Notes: generated from the sequence alone by a model not told the origin. A stretch of DNA of 5,679 nt from an uncultured Prevotella sp. (GCA_945863825.1 CAMBBY010000115.1:1-5679), one strand, 5' to 3'. Counted from the stretch's first letter, positions 1-5,249 are shown. Translations and numbers: made by a program.

Positions 1-150
1 TTTGGTTAACATGCCTGGTGGGCTATCCACGGACTTCCGCACCTGAGCCGAAATATCTTCTTCAATTTCTTTTTTGTTTTGGGAAAAATGAGATAAATAT
101 CTTCCCGAGAGTTATTATTGAAAATGATAACCCAATATTTCTTCTTTTTT
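1..150. other. Left-edge region, possible partial reading frame
   Basis: No complete gene is visible here. On the minus strand a frame stays open from about 111 to the left edge, and its inner part (about 69 to 1) reads like protein, including the run EIEEDISAQVRKSVDSPPG. The only ATG in it is at 12-10, with GTG codons at 42-40 and 30-28, and no convincing minus-strand promoter lies upstream. On the plus strand, frame 3 is open from the left edge to a TAA at 150-152, but it is hydrophobic and less protein-like. Either could be a gene end cut by the window or chance. The 10-mer AAATATCTTC occurs twice, at 51-60 and 95-104. Confidence 0.2.
111..131. repeat. Short inverted repeat upstream of the ATPase gene
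   Basis: GTTATTATT (111-119) and AATGATAAC (123-131) form a 9-bp stem with one T-G wobble and a three-base loop. A T-rich stretch follows at 136-150. It could be a weak terminator for something entering from the left or an operator upstream of the next promoter. The AT-rich composition makes chance plausible. Confidence 0.25.
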
Positions 151-174
151 AATAGAGTTTCCAAAAAAACTTCG

Positions 175-182
175 TATCTTTG
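175..182 (+). promoter_or_regulatory. Bacteroidetes -7 promoter element for the ATPase gene
   Basis: TATCTTTG matches the TAnnTTTG consensus used by the Bacteroidetes primary sigma factor, and it lies 50 bases before the ATG at 233. No clean TTTG -33 element sits at the usual 19-21 base spacing. The upstream DNA is A/T-rich (TTTTTTAATAG around 145-155), so this is a one-element promoter call. A tiny out-of-frame ORF of six codons begins at ATG 193 in the leader. Confidence 0.55.
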
Positions 183-232
183 CAGTAGCTTTATGCAAGA
201 TAAGCAGTTGTAATATCATCAAGCGTAGAATT

Positions 233-1798
233 ATGGCAAGAAAAAGATATCCTATAGGAATACAAACCTTCGATAAGATTCGCACGGAAGACCGGCTCTA
301 TATCGACAAGACAGAATATGTTTACCGCATGACACATTCTGACAGCAACTATATATTTCTAGGACGACCACGCCGTTTCGGAAAGTCTTTGCTTGTATCT
401 ACTTTACAGAGTTATTTCGAAGGAAAGAAAGAATTCTTTAAGGGACTTGCCATTGAAAAGCTGGAGCAGGATTGGACAGAATATCCTGTGCTCCATTTCA
501 GTATGGCTATGGGCAAGCACATGGAGAAGGAGCAACTGGAAAGATACCTGCTCTATATCATCGGCTTGAATGAAAAAAAGTTTGGTATAGAAAATGATGC
601 TGTTGATCCGAATGTGAGATTGGCAAACCTGATTATGAATGTGTACAGACGAACGGGAAAGAAGGTGGTCGTGCTCATCGATGAATACGATGCTCCTCTT
701 CTTGATGTAGCACACGAGGATGACAATCGCAAGGATCTTCGCAATATCATGCGTAATTTCTATAGTCCATTGAAGGATTGTGACCCATATCTCCGCTTTG
801 TCTTCCTCACCGGCATCACCAAGTTTTCGCAACTCAGCATCTTCAGCGAACTGAATAATATCACCAATATTTCGATGAACAGGGAATTTTCGGGAATATG
901 TGGAATCACCAAGGAGGAGCTGCTCACCCAGATGTCGGACGACATTGATGAATTGGCAAAATCGCTAGGCTCCACAAGAGAAACTGCCATCGAAGAACTG
1001 AAAATGAACTACGATGGTTATCATTTCTCTGCCCAGTCGTCAGATATATTCAATCCGTTCAGTCTGCTCAACTGCTTTGCCAATCAGAATTTCGGTTCGT
1101 ACTGGTTCGCTTCCGGCACTCCAACCTACCTGATTAACATGATGCGGAAGTTTCATGTCTTGCCGGCAACTCTTGGAAAGATGTATGCCAAATCATCAGC
1201 CTTTGATGCCCCGACAGAGAACATGACGGCCATAACCCCTTTGCTATACCAAAGTGGCTATCTTACCATCAAAGATTATGACAAGACCAGCAAGCTCTAT
1301 ACTCTTGATTTGCCGAACAAGGAAATCAAAGTAGGATTGTTCGAGAGTCTTCTTCCTAACTATCTGGAAGGAATGTTTGCCCAGAATGGAGATGTCACCA
1401 TCGCTCAGATGTCTGTGCTTATCCGTCAGGATGATATGGACGGAGCATTACAGCTACTCCAGACTTTCCTAGGAACTGTGCCATATTGCAACGTCACCAA
1501 CCATGAAGGGCATTACCAGCAGATGCTGTTTATCATCTTCTCGCTTTTGACTGGCTATGTGGTAGATGTAGAAGTGCACACTCCCAATGGAAGGGTAGAT
1601 ATCGTGCTGTTGACCGACATCCGTCTCTATATCATAGAGCTGAAGCTGAACAGGGATGCCCAGACGGCTTTGCAGCAAATCAACCTCAAGAACTATGCCC
1701 AGCGCTTTGCGCTTTGCGGGAAACCTATAGTGAAAGTAGGTATCAACTTTGATTCTACCCAGGGAAATATAGAGGATTGGATAATTGAAGAGGAATGA
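233..1798 (+). CDS. AAA-ATPase-like / PD-(D/E)XK nuclease-like protein
   Basis: This 521-residue protein matches the AAA-ATPase-like plus C-terminal PD-(D/E)XK (formerly DUF1703) architecture, and its length is typical for the family. A conserved start (RYPIGIQTFDKI) is followed by the phosphate-binding motif GRPRRFGKS (residues 44-52, K51), Walker B VVVLIDEYD (145-153, D150 and E151) and a sensor-like FLTGITKF (191-198). The C-terminal nuclease-like core has GRVD (D456), IELK (E469, K471) and the helix residue Q482, so the catalytic set looks intact. No signal peptide or membrane segment is visible, which suggests a cytoplasmic protein. The family is abundant in gut Bacteroidales and its biological role is not established; ATP-dependent nucleic acid processing is an inference. 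The ATG at 233 is chosen because it opens the conserved N-terminus and has a promoter 50 bases upstream. The gene is monocistronic: a hairpin follows the stop within 5 bases and no gene lies close on either side. Confidence 0.93.
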   Translation: MARKRYPIGIQTFDKIRTEDRLYIDKTEYVYRMTHSDSNYIFLGRPRRFGKSLLVSTLQSYFEGKKEFFKGLAIEKLEQDWTEYPVLHFSMAMGKHMEKEQLERYLLYIIGLNEKKFGIENDAVDPNVRLANLIMNVYRRTGKKVVVLIDEYDAPLLDVAHEDDNRKDLRNIMRNFYSPLKDCDPYLRFVFLTGITKFSQLSIFSELNNITNISMNREFSGICGITKEELLTQMSDDIDELAKSLGSTRETAIEELKMNYDGYHFSAQSSDIFNPFSLLNCFANQNFGSYWFASGTPTYLINMMRKFHVLPATLGKMYAKSSAFDAPTENMTAITPLLYQSGYLTIKDYDKTSKLYTLDLPNKEIKVGLFESLLPNYLEGMFAQNGDVTIAQMSVLIRQDDMDGALQLLQTFLGTVPYCNVTNHEGHYQQMLFIIFSLLTGYVVDVEVHTPNGRVDIVLLTDIRLYIIELKLNRDAQTALQQINLKNYAQRFALCGKPIVKVGINFDSTQGNIEDWIIEEE

Positions 1799-1840
1799 TA
1801 TGGTTAGTTAGCCTCTTGACAAAGAGGCTAACTAACTATA
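1799..1840. terminator. Long perfect hairpin after the ATPase gene
   Basis: GTTAGTTAGCCTCTT (1803-1817) and its exact complement (1822-1836) form a 15-bp stem with a GACA loop. Outer pairs extend it to about 19 bp with one wobble. It begins directly after the TGA. No strong T-tract follows on either strand, so termination may rely on stem stability or Rho. Because the stem is symmetrical it could also end minus-strand transcripts arriving from the promoter near 2173. Confidence 0.75.
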
Positions 1841-1998
1841 GTCTTGTTACTGAATATAATCAATGTCAATACAGATAGTTTTGCTTTCATTGATTAACAA
1901 AGTGCACAGTTCGAAACATCTTAGTGTAGTCTTCAAAAGAGCTAATTGAAGTTGTCAGAAGAGTTACAATCTGTTTTTAGAAGATATAGCTCCTAAGA

Positions 1999-2086
1999 CC
2001 GCACATCAGCTGTTGTGCGGTTGCACATCAACTGTTGTGCACATGTCGCCCAGCTGTTATGCATGCGTGTTTCAGCTGATGTGCGG
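1999..2086. repeat. Four tandem 22-bp dyad units centred on CAGCTG
   Basis: Hexamer cores begin at 2007 (CAGCTG), 2029 (CAACTG), 2051 (CAGCTG) and 2073 (CAGCTG), exactly 22 bases apart. With 8-base flanks they tile 88 bases as 4 x 22. Unit 1 is the best dyad, with 10 of 11 pairs and arms CCGCACATCAG / CTGTTGTGCGG. Unit 2 keeps GCACAT and GTTGTGC around its core; units 3 and 4 have diverged left halves. The first 14 bases (1999-2012) and last 14 bases (2073-2086) are perfect inverted complements. Phased dyads suggest a binding site for a multimeric protein or a fold-back nucleic acid structure. The unit length is not a multiple of three, which argues against coding. I do not recognise a named repeat family. 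Confidence 0.8.
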
Positions 2087-2144
2087 AAATAAATATCCTA
2101 TAAAGCCTATGATAAAAAGATTCTTCGTCTACTGGTATTACCAT
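2028..2144 (-). CDS. Possible 38-aa small ORF, doubtful
   Basis: An ATG at 2144-2142 opens a 38-codon frame ending in TGA at 2030-2028. It begins MVIPVDEESFYHRLYRIF and continues through the CAGCTG array as a His-rich tail. It starts about 25-30 bases after the predicted start site of the near-consensus minus-strand promoter, the right distance for a leader. Against coding, the second half is only the 22-bp repeats read in frame, there is no clear ribosome-binding site, and I recognise no family. It may be a leader peptide, a chance ORF on a noncoding RNA, or a real small protein. Confidence 0.2.
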   Translation of the reverse strand: MVIPVDEESFYHRLYRIFISAHQLKHACITAGRHVHNS

Positions 2145-2172
2145 ATTTTGAAAGTTTAAATGTTCTTTTCTG

Positions 2173-2204
2173 CAAATTTACGACTAATATTTTAAGATAC
2201 CAAA
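2173..2204 (-). promoter_or_regulatory. Near-consensus minus-strand promoter in the intergenic region
   Basis: Read on the minus strand, TTTG (2204-2201) is followed by a 20-base spacer and TAAATTTG (2180-2173). This matches the Bacteroidetes TTTG-N19-21-TAnnTTTG consensus. Transcription would start near 2168 and run left through the 22-bp dyad array toward the hairpin at 1799-1840. No sizeable gene lies in that direction before the convergent ATPase gene, so the product would be a noncoding RNA, a small-ORF message, or antisense to the end of the ATPase gene. Confidence 0.5.
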
Positions 2205-2240
2205 CTTTTTATTTTTGTTTTTGTTCTGTTGTTAAGTTTT

Positions 2241-2364
2241 TAGCTGCCCTTGCTGATAGAAAGGTGGTAGTTCAATCCTTCATTTTGCCAGTCACTACCA
2301 TACATCGTGTTTTACGATGCAAGGGTAGAGACACCTTTCCTGGCATTATTCTCTGATGCAGCTA
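2241..2364. other. Stem-rich segment, possible structured RNA or decayed gene
   Basis: Several perfect complementary arms nest here. TAGCTGC (2241-2247) pairs with GCAGCTA (2358-2364), and GAAAGGTG (2259-2266) pairs with CACCTTTC (2332-2339). CATCGT (2303-2308) pairs with ACGATG (2314-2319) around a five-base loop, and GTAG (2267-2270) can pair with CTAC (2295-2298). Competing pairs also exist: CCCTTGC (2247-2253) with GCAAGGG (2319-2325), and TGCCAG (2286-2291) with CTGGCA (2340-2345). On the minus strand a frame from about 2375 to 2240 reads protein-like on both sides of a single TAA (2314-2312), so a decayed gene remnant is an alternative. No known RNA class is recognised. Confidence 0.3.
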
Positions 2365-2451
2365 TGGGAGGTATTCTTGGACATCATGAATTGGAGTAGA
2401 TTTAGGCGATGATGCTGTGCCAAAATCATAATATGTGTAGAAAATATCGCA

Positions 2452-2463
2452 TTTTTCGAAAAA
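2452..2463. promoter_or_regulatory. Perfect 12-bp palindrome, candidate operator
   Basis: TTTTTCGAAAAA is a perfect palindrome ending 12 bases before the TTTG -33 element of the NYN gene promoter. The position would suit a regulator binding just upstream of the promoter. A/T runs make such palindromes common in AT-rich DNA, so this is only a candidate. Confidence 0.25.
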
Positions 2464-2475
2464 GTCAGCCAAATA

Positions 2476-2507
2476 TTTGGAGATATGAAAATAAAAGCAT
2501 ATCTTTG
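2476..2507 (+). promoter_or_regulatory. Canonical Bacteroidetes promoter of the NYN gene
   Basis: TTTG (2476-2479), a 20-base spacer and TATCTTTG (2500-2507) match the TTTG-N19-21-TAnnTTTG consensus exactly. The expected start site is near 2512-2515, which gives a leader of about 75 bases before the ATG at 2589. Confidence 0.8.
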
Positions 2508-2518
2508 TACCATAATAT

Positions 2519-2546
2519 CACCCTTAGGTGGAAAAAACTAAGGCTC
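2519..2546 (+). promoter_or_regulatory. Leader hairpin upstream of the NYN terminator
   Basis: CCTTAG (2522-2527) pairs with CTAAGG (2538-2543) around a loop holding GTGG and an A-run. An alternative, CACC (2519-2522) with GGTG (2527-2530), uses overlapping bases. The loop GTGG (2528-2531) can pair with CCAC (2548-2551) in the 5' arm of the following terminator, so a simple antiterminator is possible. The segment CACCCTTAGGTGG (2519-2531) also resembles CACTCC...TTAGGGGTGG (2549-2566), an imperfect direct repeat. Confidence 0.45.
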
Positions 2547-2579
2547 GCCACTCCTTTTAGGGGTGGCTTATTTTTTATA
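2547..2579 (+). terminator. Intrinsic terminator inside the NYN gene leader
   Basis: GCCACTCC (2547-2554) and GGGGTGGC (2560-2567) form an 8-bp stem with one G-U wobble and a TTTTA loop. The T-rich tail TTATTTTTTAT follows directly. This is a textbook Rho-independent terminator located between the promoter and the ATG, 10 bases before the start codon. Most transcripts from the upstream promoter would be expected to end here as an RNA of roughly 65 bases unless readthrough is permitted. Confidence 0.7.
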
Positions 2580-2588
2580 TGTTAACGT

Positions 2589-3233
2589 ATGGAACAACAG
2601 ATGCAGCGTGTAATTGTTTACATAGATGGATTCAATTTCTATTTTGGCTTGAAACATAATGCGAAATGGAAGAAATATTATTGGCTTGACATCGTAAAGT
2701 TGTTTGACTCATTTATGCGTCCGAACCAAGAACTGGTTGCGGTCAAATATTTCTCTGCCAAGCCCGATGACTTGGAACAAAGTTTAAGACAGAATGCTTT
2801 CTTTCAAGCCAACAAGGAAAATCCTAAGTTCAAATTGATTTTGGGCAAATACTTGAAGAAGGAAATCACGTGTTTCAGATGTGGCAATGTTATTCATACC
2901 CATGAGGAGAAAGAAACTGATGTGAGAATTGCAACGCAAATAGTCGCCGATGCCTACCAAGATAATTGTGATTTGCAGATTGTCGTATCTGCTGACAGCG
3001 ATATGATACCTGCAATCGAATTAGCGACAGAAGCGAAGCACAAAGTCTTCATCTATTTTCCACCACATCAATATTCAAGCAACTTGGCTGCAATGGGAGC
3101 AGGAAAACCTCTTCACATGAAGCAGTATGAGACACGCTTCAAGCAATGTTTGTTGCCGGATGTTGTACATCTTGAAAAAGCAAACTTTGACTTGCACATT
3201 CCTGAAAAATGGAAAGGCTTTCAGTGTTTATAA
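2589..3233 (+). CDS. NYN-domain (PIN-like) putative ribonuclease
   Basis: This 214-residue protein fits the NYN family of PIN/FLAP-like metal-dependent nucleases, which act mainly on RNA. The hallmark opening RVIVYIDGFNFYFGL (7-21) provides the first acidic residue, D13, with N16. The central KETDVRIA supplies D111, and VVSADSDMIPAI (132-143) supplies D136 and D138, so the acidic metal-binding set is present. Between them, C95-x2-C98 with H103 and H105 forms a possible zinc-binding loop; paired Cys before the EEK-x-x-DV segment is common in this family. No signal peptide or membrane segment is seen, which suggests a cytoplasmic protein. ATG 2589 is used; ATG 2601 (M5) is also possible and would place the start closer to the conserved strand. 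No clear ribosome-binding site is visible. The gene stands alone behind its own promoter and a leader terminator. The substrate and physiological role cannot be read from the sequence. Confidence 0.88.
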   Translation: MEQQMQRVIVYIDGFNFYFGLKHNAKWKKYYWLDIVKLFDSFMRPNQELVAVKYFSAKPDDLEQSLRQNAFFQANKENPKFKLILGKYLKKEITCFRCGNVIHTHEEKETDVRIATQIVADAYQDNCDLQIVVSADSDMIPAIELATEAKHKVFIYFPPHQYSSNLAAMGAGKPLHMKQYETRFKQCLLPDVVHLEKANFDLHIPEKWKGFQCL

Positions 3234-3240
3234 AGATATT

Positions 3241-3285
3241 ACGCCCCTCAGGCGCGCCGAAAGGCAGCATACTAGAGGGGCGTTA
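3241..3285 (+). terminator. Hairpin with nested tetraloop stem after the NYN gene
   Basis: ACGCCCCTC (3241-3249) and GAGGGGCGT (3275-3283) form a perfect 9-bp GC-rich stem starting 7 bases after the TAA. The 25-base loop contains the palindrome GGCGCGCC (3251-3258) and a small GCC-GAAA-GGC hairpin (3256-3265) with a GNRA-type tetraloop. Only a weak T-rich tail follows. It is probably the NYN gene terminator or a 3' stabilising structure. Confidence 0.6.
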
Positions 3286-3528
3286 CTTATTCCCAAGAGC
3301 GTAAACCCGCTAGGCGTCCCGGCTGATTTGAAATCCGCCGTAAAAAAAGATTCGACCTATTAAAACTGGAGGATTTGCAATCCCCCAACAACAATAAAAG
3401 GAAAAGCATACTCTTTTGCTGCGGTGCCAAGTACAAGCTCTACTTGCCTGATAAGGAAGACTTGCGAAAGGCAAAAAGAACTCTATCTTATGGCTCATTC
3501 AGATGAAAAGGATAAAGAAGAATAATAT
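3286..3528. other. Gene-poor stretch with repeats and possible decayed coding sequence
   Basis: No intact gene is visible. The left part carries two small dyad repeats, listed separately. The right part, about 3396-3516, reads protein-like in one plus frame (containing KYKLYLPDKEDLRKAKRTL, then a TGA at about 3504-3506). A second plus frame then reads MAHSDEKDKEE to a TAA just before the hairpin at 3529. This could be the tail of a small gene interrupted by a frameshift, with no start codon preserved, but chance cannot be excluded. Confidence 0.3.
3321..3386. repeat. Pair of GATT-type dyad repeats
   Basis: Two related short dyads lie 46 bases apart. The first (3321-3339) has GATTT (3325-3329), a G, then AAATC (3331-3335), flanked by GGC and GCC. 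The second (3368-3386) has GGATT (3371-3375), TGC, then AATCC (3379-3383), flanked by GG and CC. From general knowledge, short GGATTTGCAATCC-type repeats are scattered through intergenic DNA of many Bacteroidetes and often give rise to spurious small ORFs. Function is unknown. Confidence 0.5.
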
Positions 3529-3555
3529 GTTGATGTCCTGAAACAGGACATCAAC
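3529..3555. terminator. 12-bp perfect hairpin at the convergent junction
   Basis: GTTGATGTCCTG (3529-3540), an AAA loop and CAGGACATCAAC (3544-3555) form a perfect 12-bp stem. It has no strong T-tract on either side, though minus-strand RNA continues into a U-rich stretch. It sits between convergent units and could end transcription in both directions. Confidence 0.6.
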
Positions 3556-3575
3556 GTTTCCCTCCATAACCCAAC

Positions 3576-3608
3576 AAAAAAAGCATGGCGCAAATCACTG
3601 CGCCATGC
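3576..3608 (-). terminator. Rho-independent terminator of the lipoprotein operon
   Basis: On the minus strand GCATGGCGC-type arms (3608-3600 and 3591-3583) form a perfect 9-bp stem with an 8-base loop. Seven U residues follow at once (A-run at 3576-3582 on the plus strand). It lies about 50 bases after the lipoprotein stop codon and is the clearest T-tract terminator in the window besides the NYN leader one. Confidence 0.85.
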
Positions 3609-3657
3609 CCCAATAAAAGAAAACCTTATAGTCAAAATAGAAATTAGCTATTCTTCT

Positions 3658-5187
3658 TTAGTACTTCGCATTCTGAGGATCAAAGTTGGTCCAACCATTC
3701 ATCCAGTTGGTGCTGCCATCGAAGGCTCCGATGTAGGTTACGGTGTCGAAACCTGTCCAGCCATTGAAACTTGCGGCACCGAGCAATGGGCTTCCTGCGA
3801 TAGGTGTATAGCCATCTGCACCAACCAATGAGGTCCATGAATCAAAATACTTGTTGCTCTGCTCTGCAAAGAAGAAGGTGTTGCTGTATGACTTCTGATT
3901 CTTGTCGATGTCCTTCTTCTGGGCAGCATCGTAGAGGTAATCCTCATACTGCTTGTTGGCATCAGTGCCAACGGCATCCATACCAGCGAAATATACATTC
4001 TGAAGCTTGAACTTGCCATCCTTGGCATCCTTTACGGTTTCACCCTTCTCACCATCAACAATCAAACCGATAGGCCAGCCTAAGGCTACAGAGTTGATGC
4101 AGTTGAGGTTAGAAGAACGGCGAATCTGCATCGCAGCTTGGAACTTGCCAAGGGCTGAACCGTTGTTTGGATTGTATGCTCCGGCAGTGATATAATCTGT
4201 GTTGTTCTGGAACTTGTCATCCAATACCTTAGGACCTACAAAGGTGATGTTAGAGAAGGTAGCCTTGGTACGAGGGTCCACGGTAGCACCATCGGCGCAG
4301 TTGTCGCTCTCGAAACCGTTGCTCTGAGAGGTATCGGCTATCTTGCTGTCGCGCAGTGAAAGACCATACTGCACCTTTCCTGAGAAACCGTTATCGGTAT
4401 CGAAATCATCATCCCAGCCCTTGTAGGCTACGAGATACTTGCAGTTAACGGTACCGCCAAACCACTCGAAGGAATCATCATTGGAATAAGATACCTGAAC
4501 GTGGTCAATCTCTGTGCCTGAACCTACAGAACCTAAGGTTAAACCATTAATCTCCTTATCCTTCTGGAATGGATAACCGGCAAATTCGATGCGTACATAG
4601 CTCAAGGCTCCAGAGTTGTCTGCATCATCTGCGCCACCATGCTTGGTACGAGGACCACCCTCTATCTGCTGCTCAGTCTGGTTGTTCTTAGCCTTACCGC
4701 AGAGAATGATGCCACCCCAGTCACCAGGCTTTCTGCTGCCGGCAGCCTCTTCAGATGTGAAGACGATAGGCTCTGTGGCTGTACCCTTGGCGATAAGTTT
4801 ACCGCCACGCTCTGCGATGAGTGCCGCCTTGGTCTGCTTGTCGCCCTTGATGATCGTTCCCGGTTCGATGGTGAGCTCAGCACCATCTGCAATATATACC
4901 CATCCCTTGAGGAGATAAGTGCCTTTCTTCAAAGTCTGCTTTCCTGTGAAAACGAATTCCTGGTCGCCGTTGCCAATCTGTGTTCCGTTGGCGTTTTCCT
5001 TGTCATCTGTTCCGAAGAGGATGTGGTCGCAAGCCTTCAAGCCGCCATTGGTTGTCCACTTGTAAACTACTTCTGATCCCGGATTTGGAGAAGGAGTTGG
5101 ATCGTCATTGTCACTGCTGCAGCTGCTCAACATGGCAGATACTGCGAGGATGCCCATGCATCCTAAAAAATACATCTTGTTCATCAT
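3658..5187 (-). CDS. Surface-type lipoprotein, predicted right-handed beta-helix
   Basis: The 509-residue protein starts with a signal peptide ending in lipobox LSSC (20-23), so C23 should be lipidated. The acidic SSDNDD after it resembles the Bacteroidetes signal for export to the outer-membrane surface, and a flexible PTPSPNPGS linker (31-38) follows. The body has short beta-strand repeats typical of parallel beta-helices: LTIEPGTIIKGD (105-116), GDWGGIILCGKA (155-166), NSGALSYVRIEFAG (191-204), IDHVQVSYSNDDSFEWFGGT (227-246) and DDDFDTDNGFSGKVQYG (259-275). This matches a conserved Bacteroidetes family found next to TonB-dependent receptors, sometimes mislabelled 'multidrug transporter'; nothing here suggests a transporter. 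The many Asp/Asn residues at turns could bind calcium. The ligand is unknown. Two adjacent ATGs (5187 and 5184) are possible starts and differ by one residue. The gene lies 62 bases after the receptor stop on the same strand, so co-transcription is likely. Confidence 0.9.
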   Translation of the reverse strand: MMNKMYFLGCMGILAVSAMLSSCSSDNDDPTPSPNPGSEVVYKWTTNGGLKACDHILFGTDDKENANGTQIGNGDQEFVFTGKQTLKKGTYLLKGWVYIADGAELTIEPGTIIKGDKQTKAALIAERGGKLIAKGTATEPIVFTSEEAAGSRKPGDWGGIILCGKAKNNQTEQQIEGGPRTKHGGADDADNSGALSYVRIEFAGYPFQKDKEINGLTLGSVGSGTEIDHVQVSYSNDDSFEWFGGTVNCKYLVAYKGWDDDFDTDNGFSGKVQYGLSLRDSKIADTSQSNGFESDNCADGATVDPRTKATFSNITFVGPKVLDDKFQNNTDYITAGAYNPNNGSALGKFQAAMQIRRSSNLNCINSVALGWPIGLIVDGEKGETVKDAKDGKFKLQNVYFAGMDAVGTDANKQYEDYLYDAAQKKDIDKNQKSYSNTFFFAEQSNKYFDSWTSLVGADGYTPIAGSPLLGAASFNGWTGFDTVTYIGAFDGSTNWMNGWTNFDPQNAKY

Positions 5188-5249
5188 TGTTTTCTGTTTT
5201 ATTAAACAAACATCTAATATAATCTTTCTTGAAATTCTACGGATAGTCT

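Larger units (their letters stand above)
1841..2470. other. 630-bp gene-poor intergenic region
   Basis: No ORF of convincing length lies on either strand. The region carries several structural signals, listed separately: a four-unit dyad array (1999-2086), a minus-strand promoter (2173-2204) and a stem-rich segment (2241-2364). Two further dyads lie in the left part. TAATCAATG (1857-1865) pairs with CATTGATTA (1888-1896), and CTTCAA (1931-1936) pairs with TTGAAG (1946-1951). Most of the rest is AT-rich and featureless. Confidence 0.6.

Noticed and set aside
1828..1890. 20-codon minus-strand ORF starting MKAKLSVLTLIIF
   Set aside because: It looks vaguely like a signal peptide but is very short, AT-driven and ends inside the terminator stem.
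1999..2086. CRISPR-like array
   Set aside because: The 22-bp units are contiguous dyads without unique spacers of regular length, and no cas gene is nearby.
2251..2290. tRNA-like motif GTTCAATCC near 2269-2279
   Set aside because: The flanks do not give a proper T stem, acceptor stem or anticodon arm, so a tRNA or tRNA fragment is not supported.
233..3233. Operon linking the ATPase gene and the NYN gene
   Set aside because: They are separated by 790 bases, a strong hairpin, and an independent consensus promoter with its own leader terminator.
3127..3363. 78-aa plus-strand ORF overlapping the NYN gene end
   Set aside because: Most of it is out of frame inside the NYN gene, and it runs through the GC-rich hairpin and a dyad repeat; no independent start signal or family match.
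3310..3498. 62-aa minus-strand ORF with a run like GIANPPVLIGRIFFYGG
   Set aside because: It is built from the GATT-type dyad repeats read in frame, has no promoter or family support, and looks like a common spurious ORF from Bacteroidetes intergenic repeats.
4639..5076. 145-aa plus-strand ORF opposite the lipoprotein gene
   Set aside because: It is antisense to a well-supported coding sequence with clear family motifs, and its composition looks like a shadow frame.
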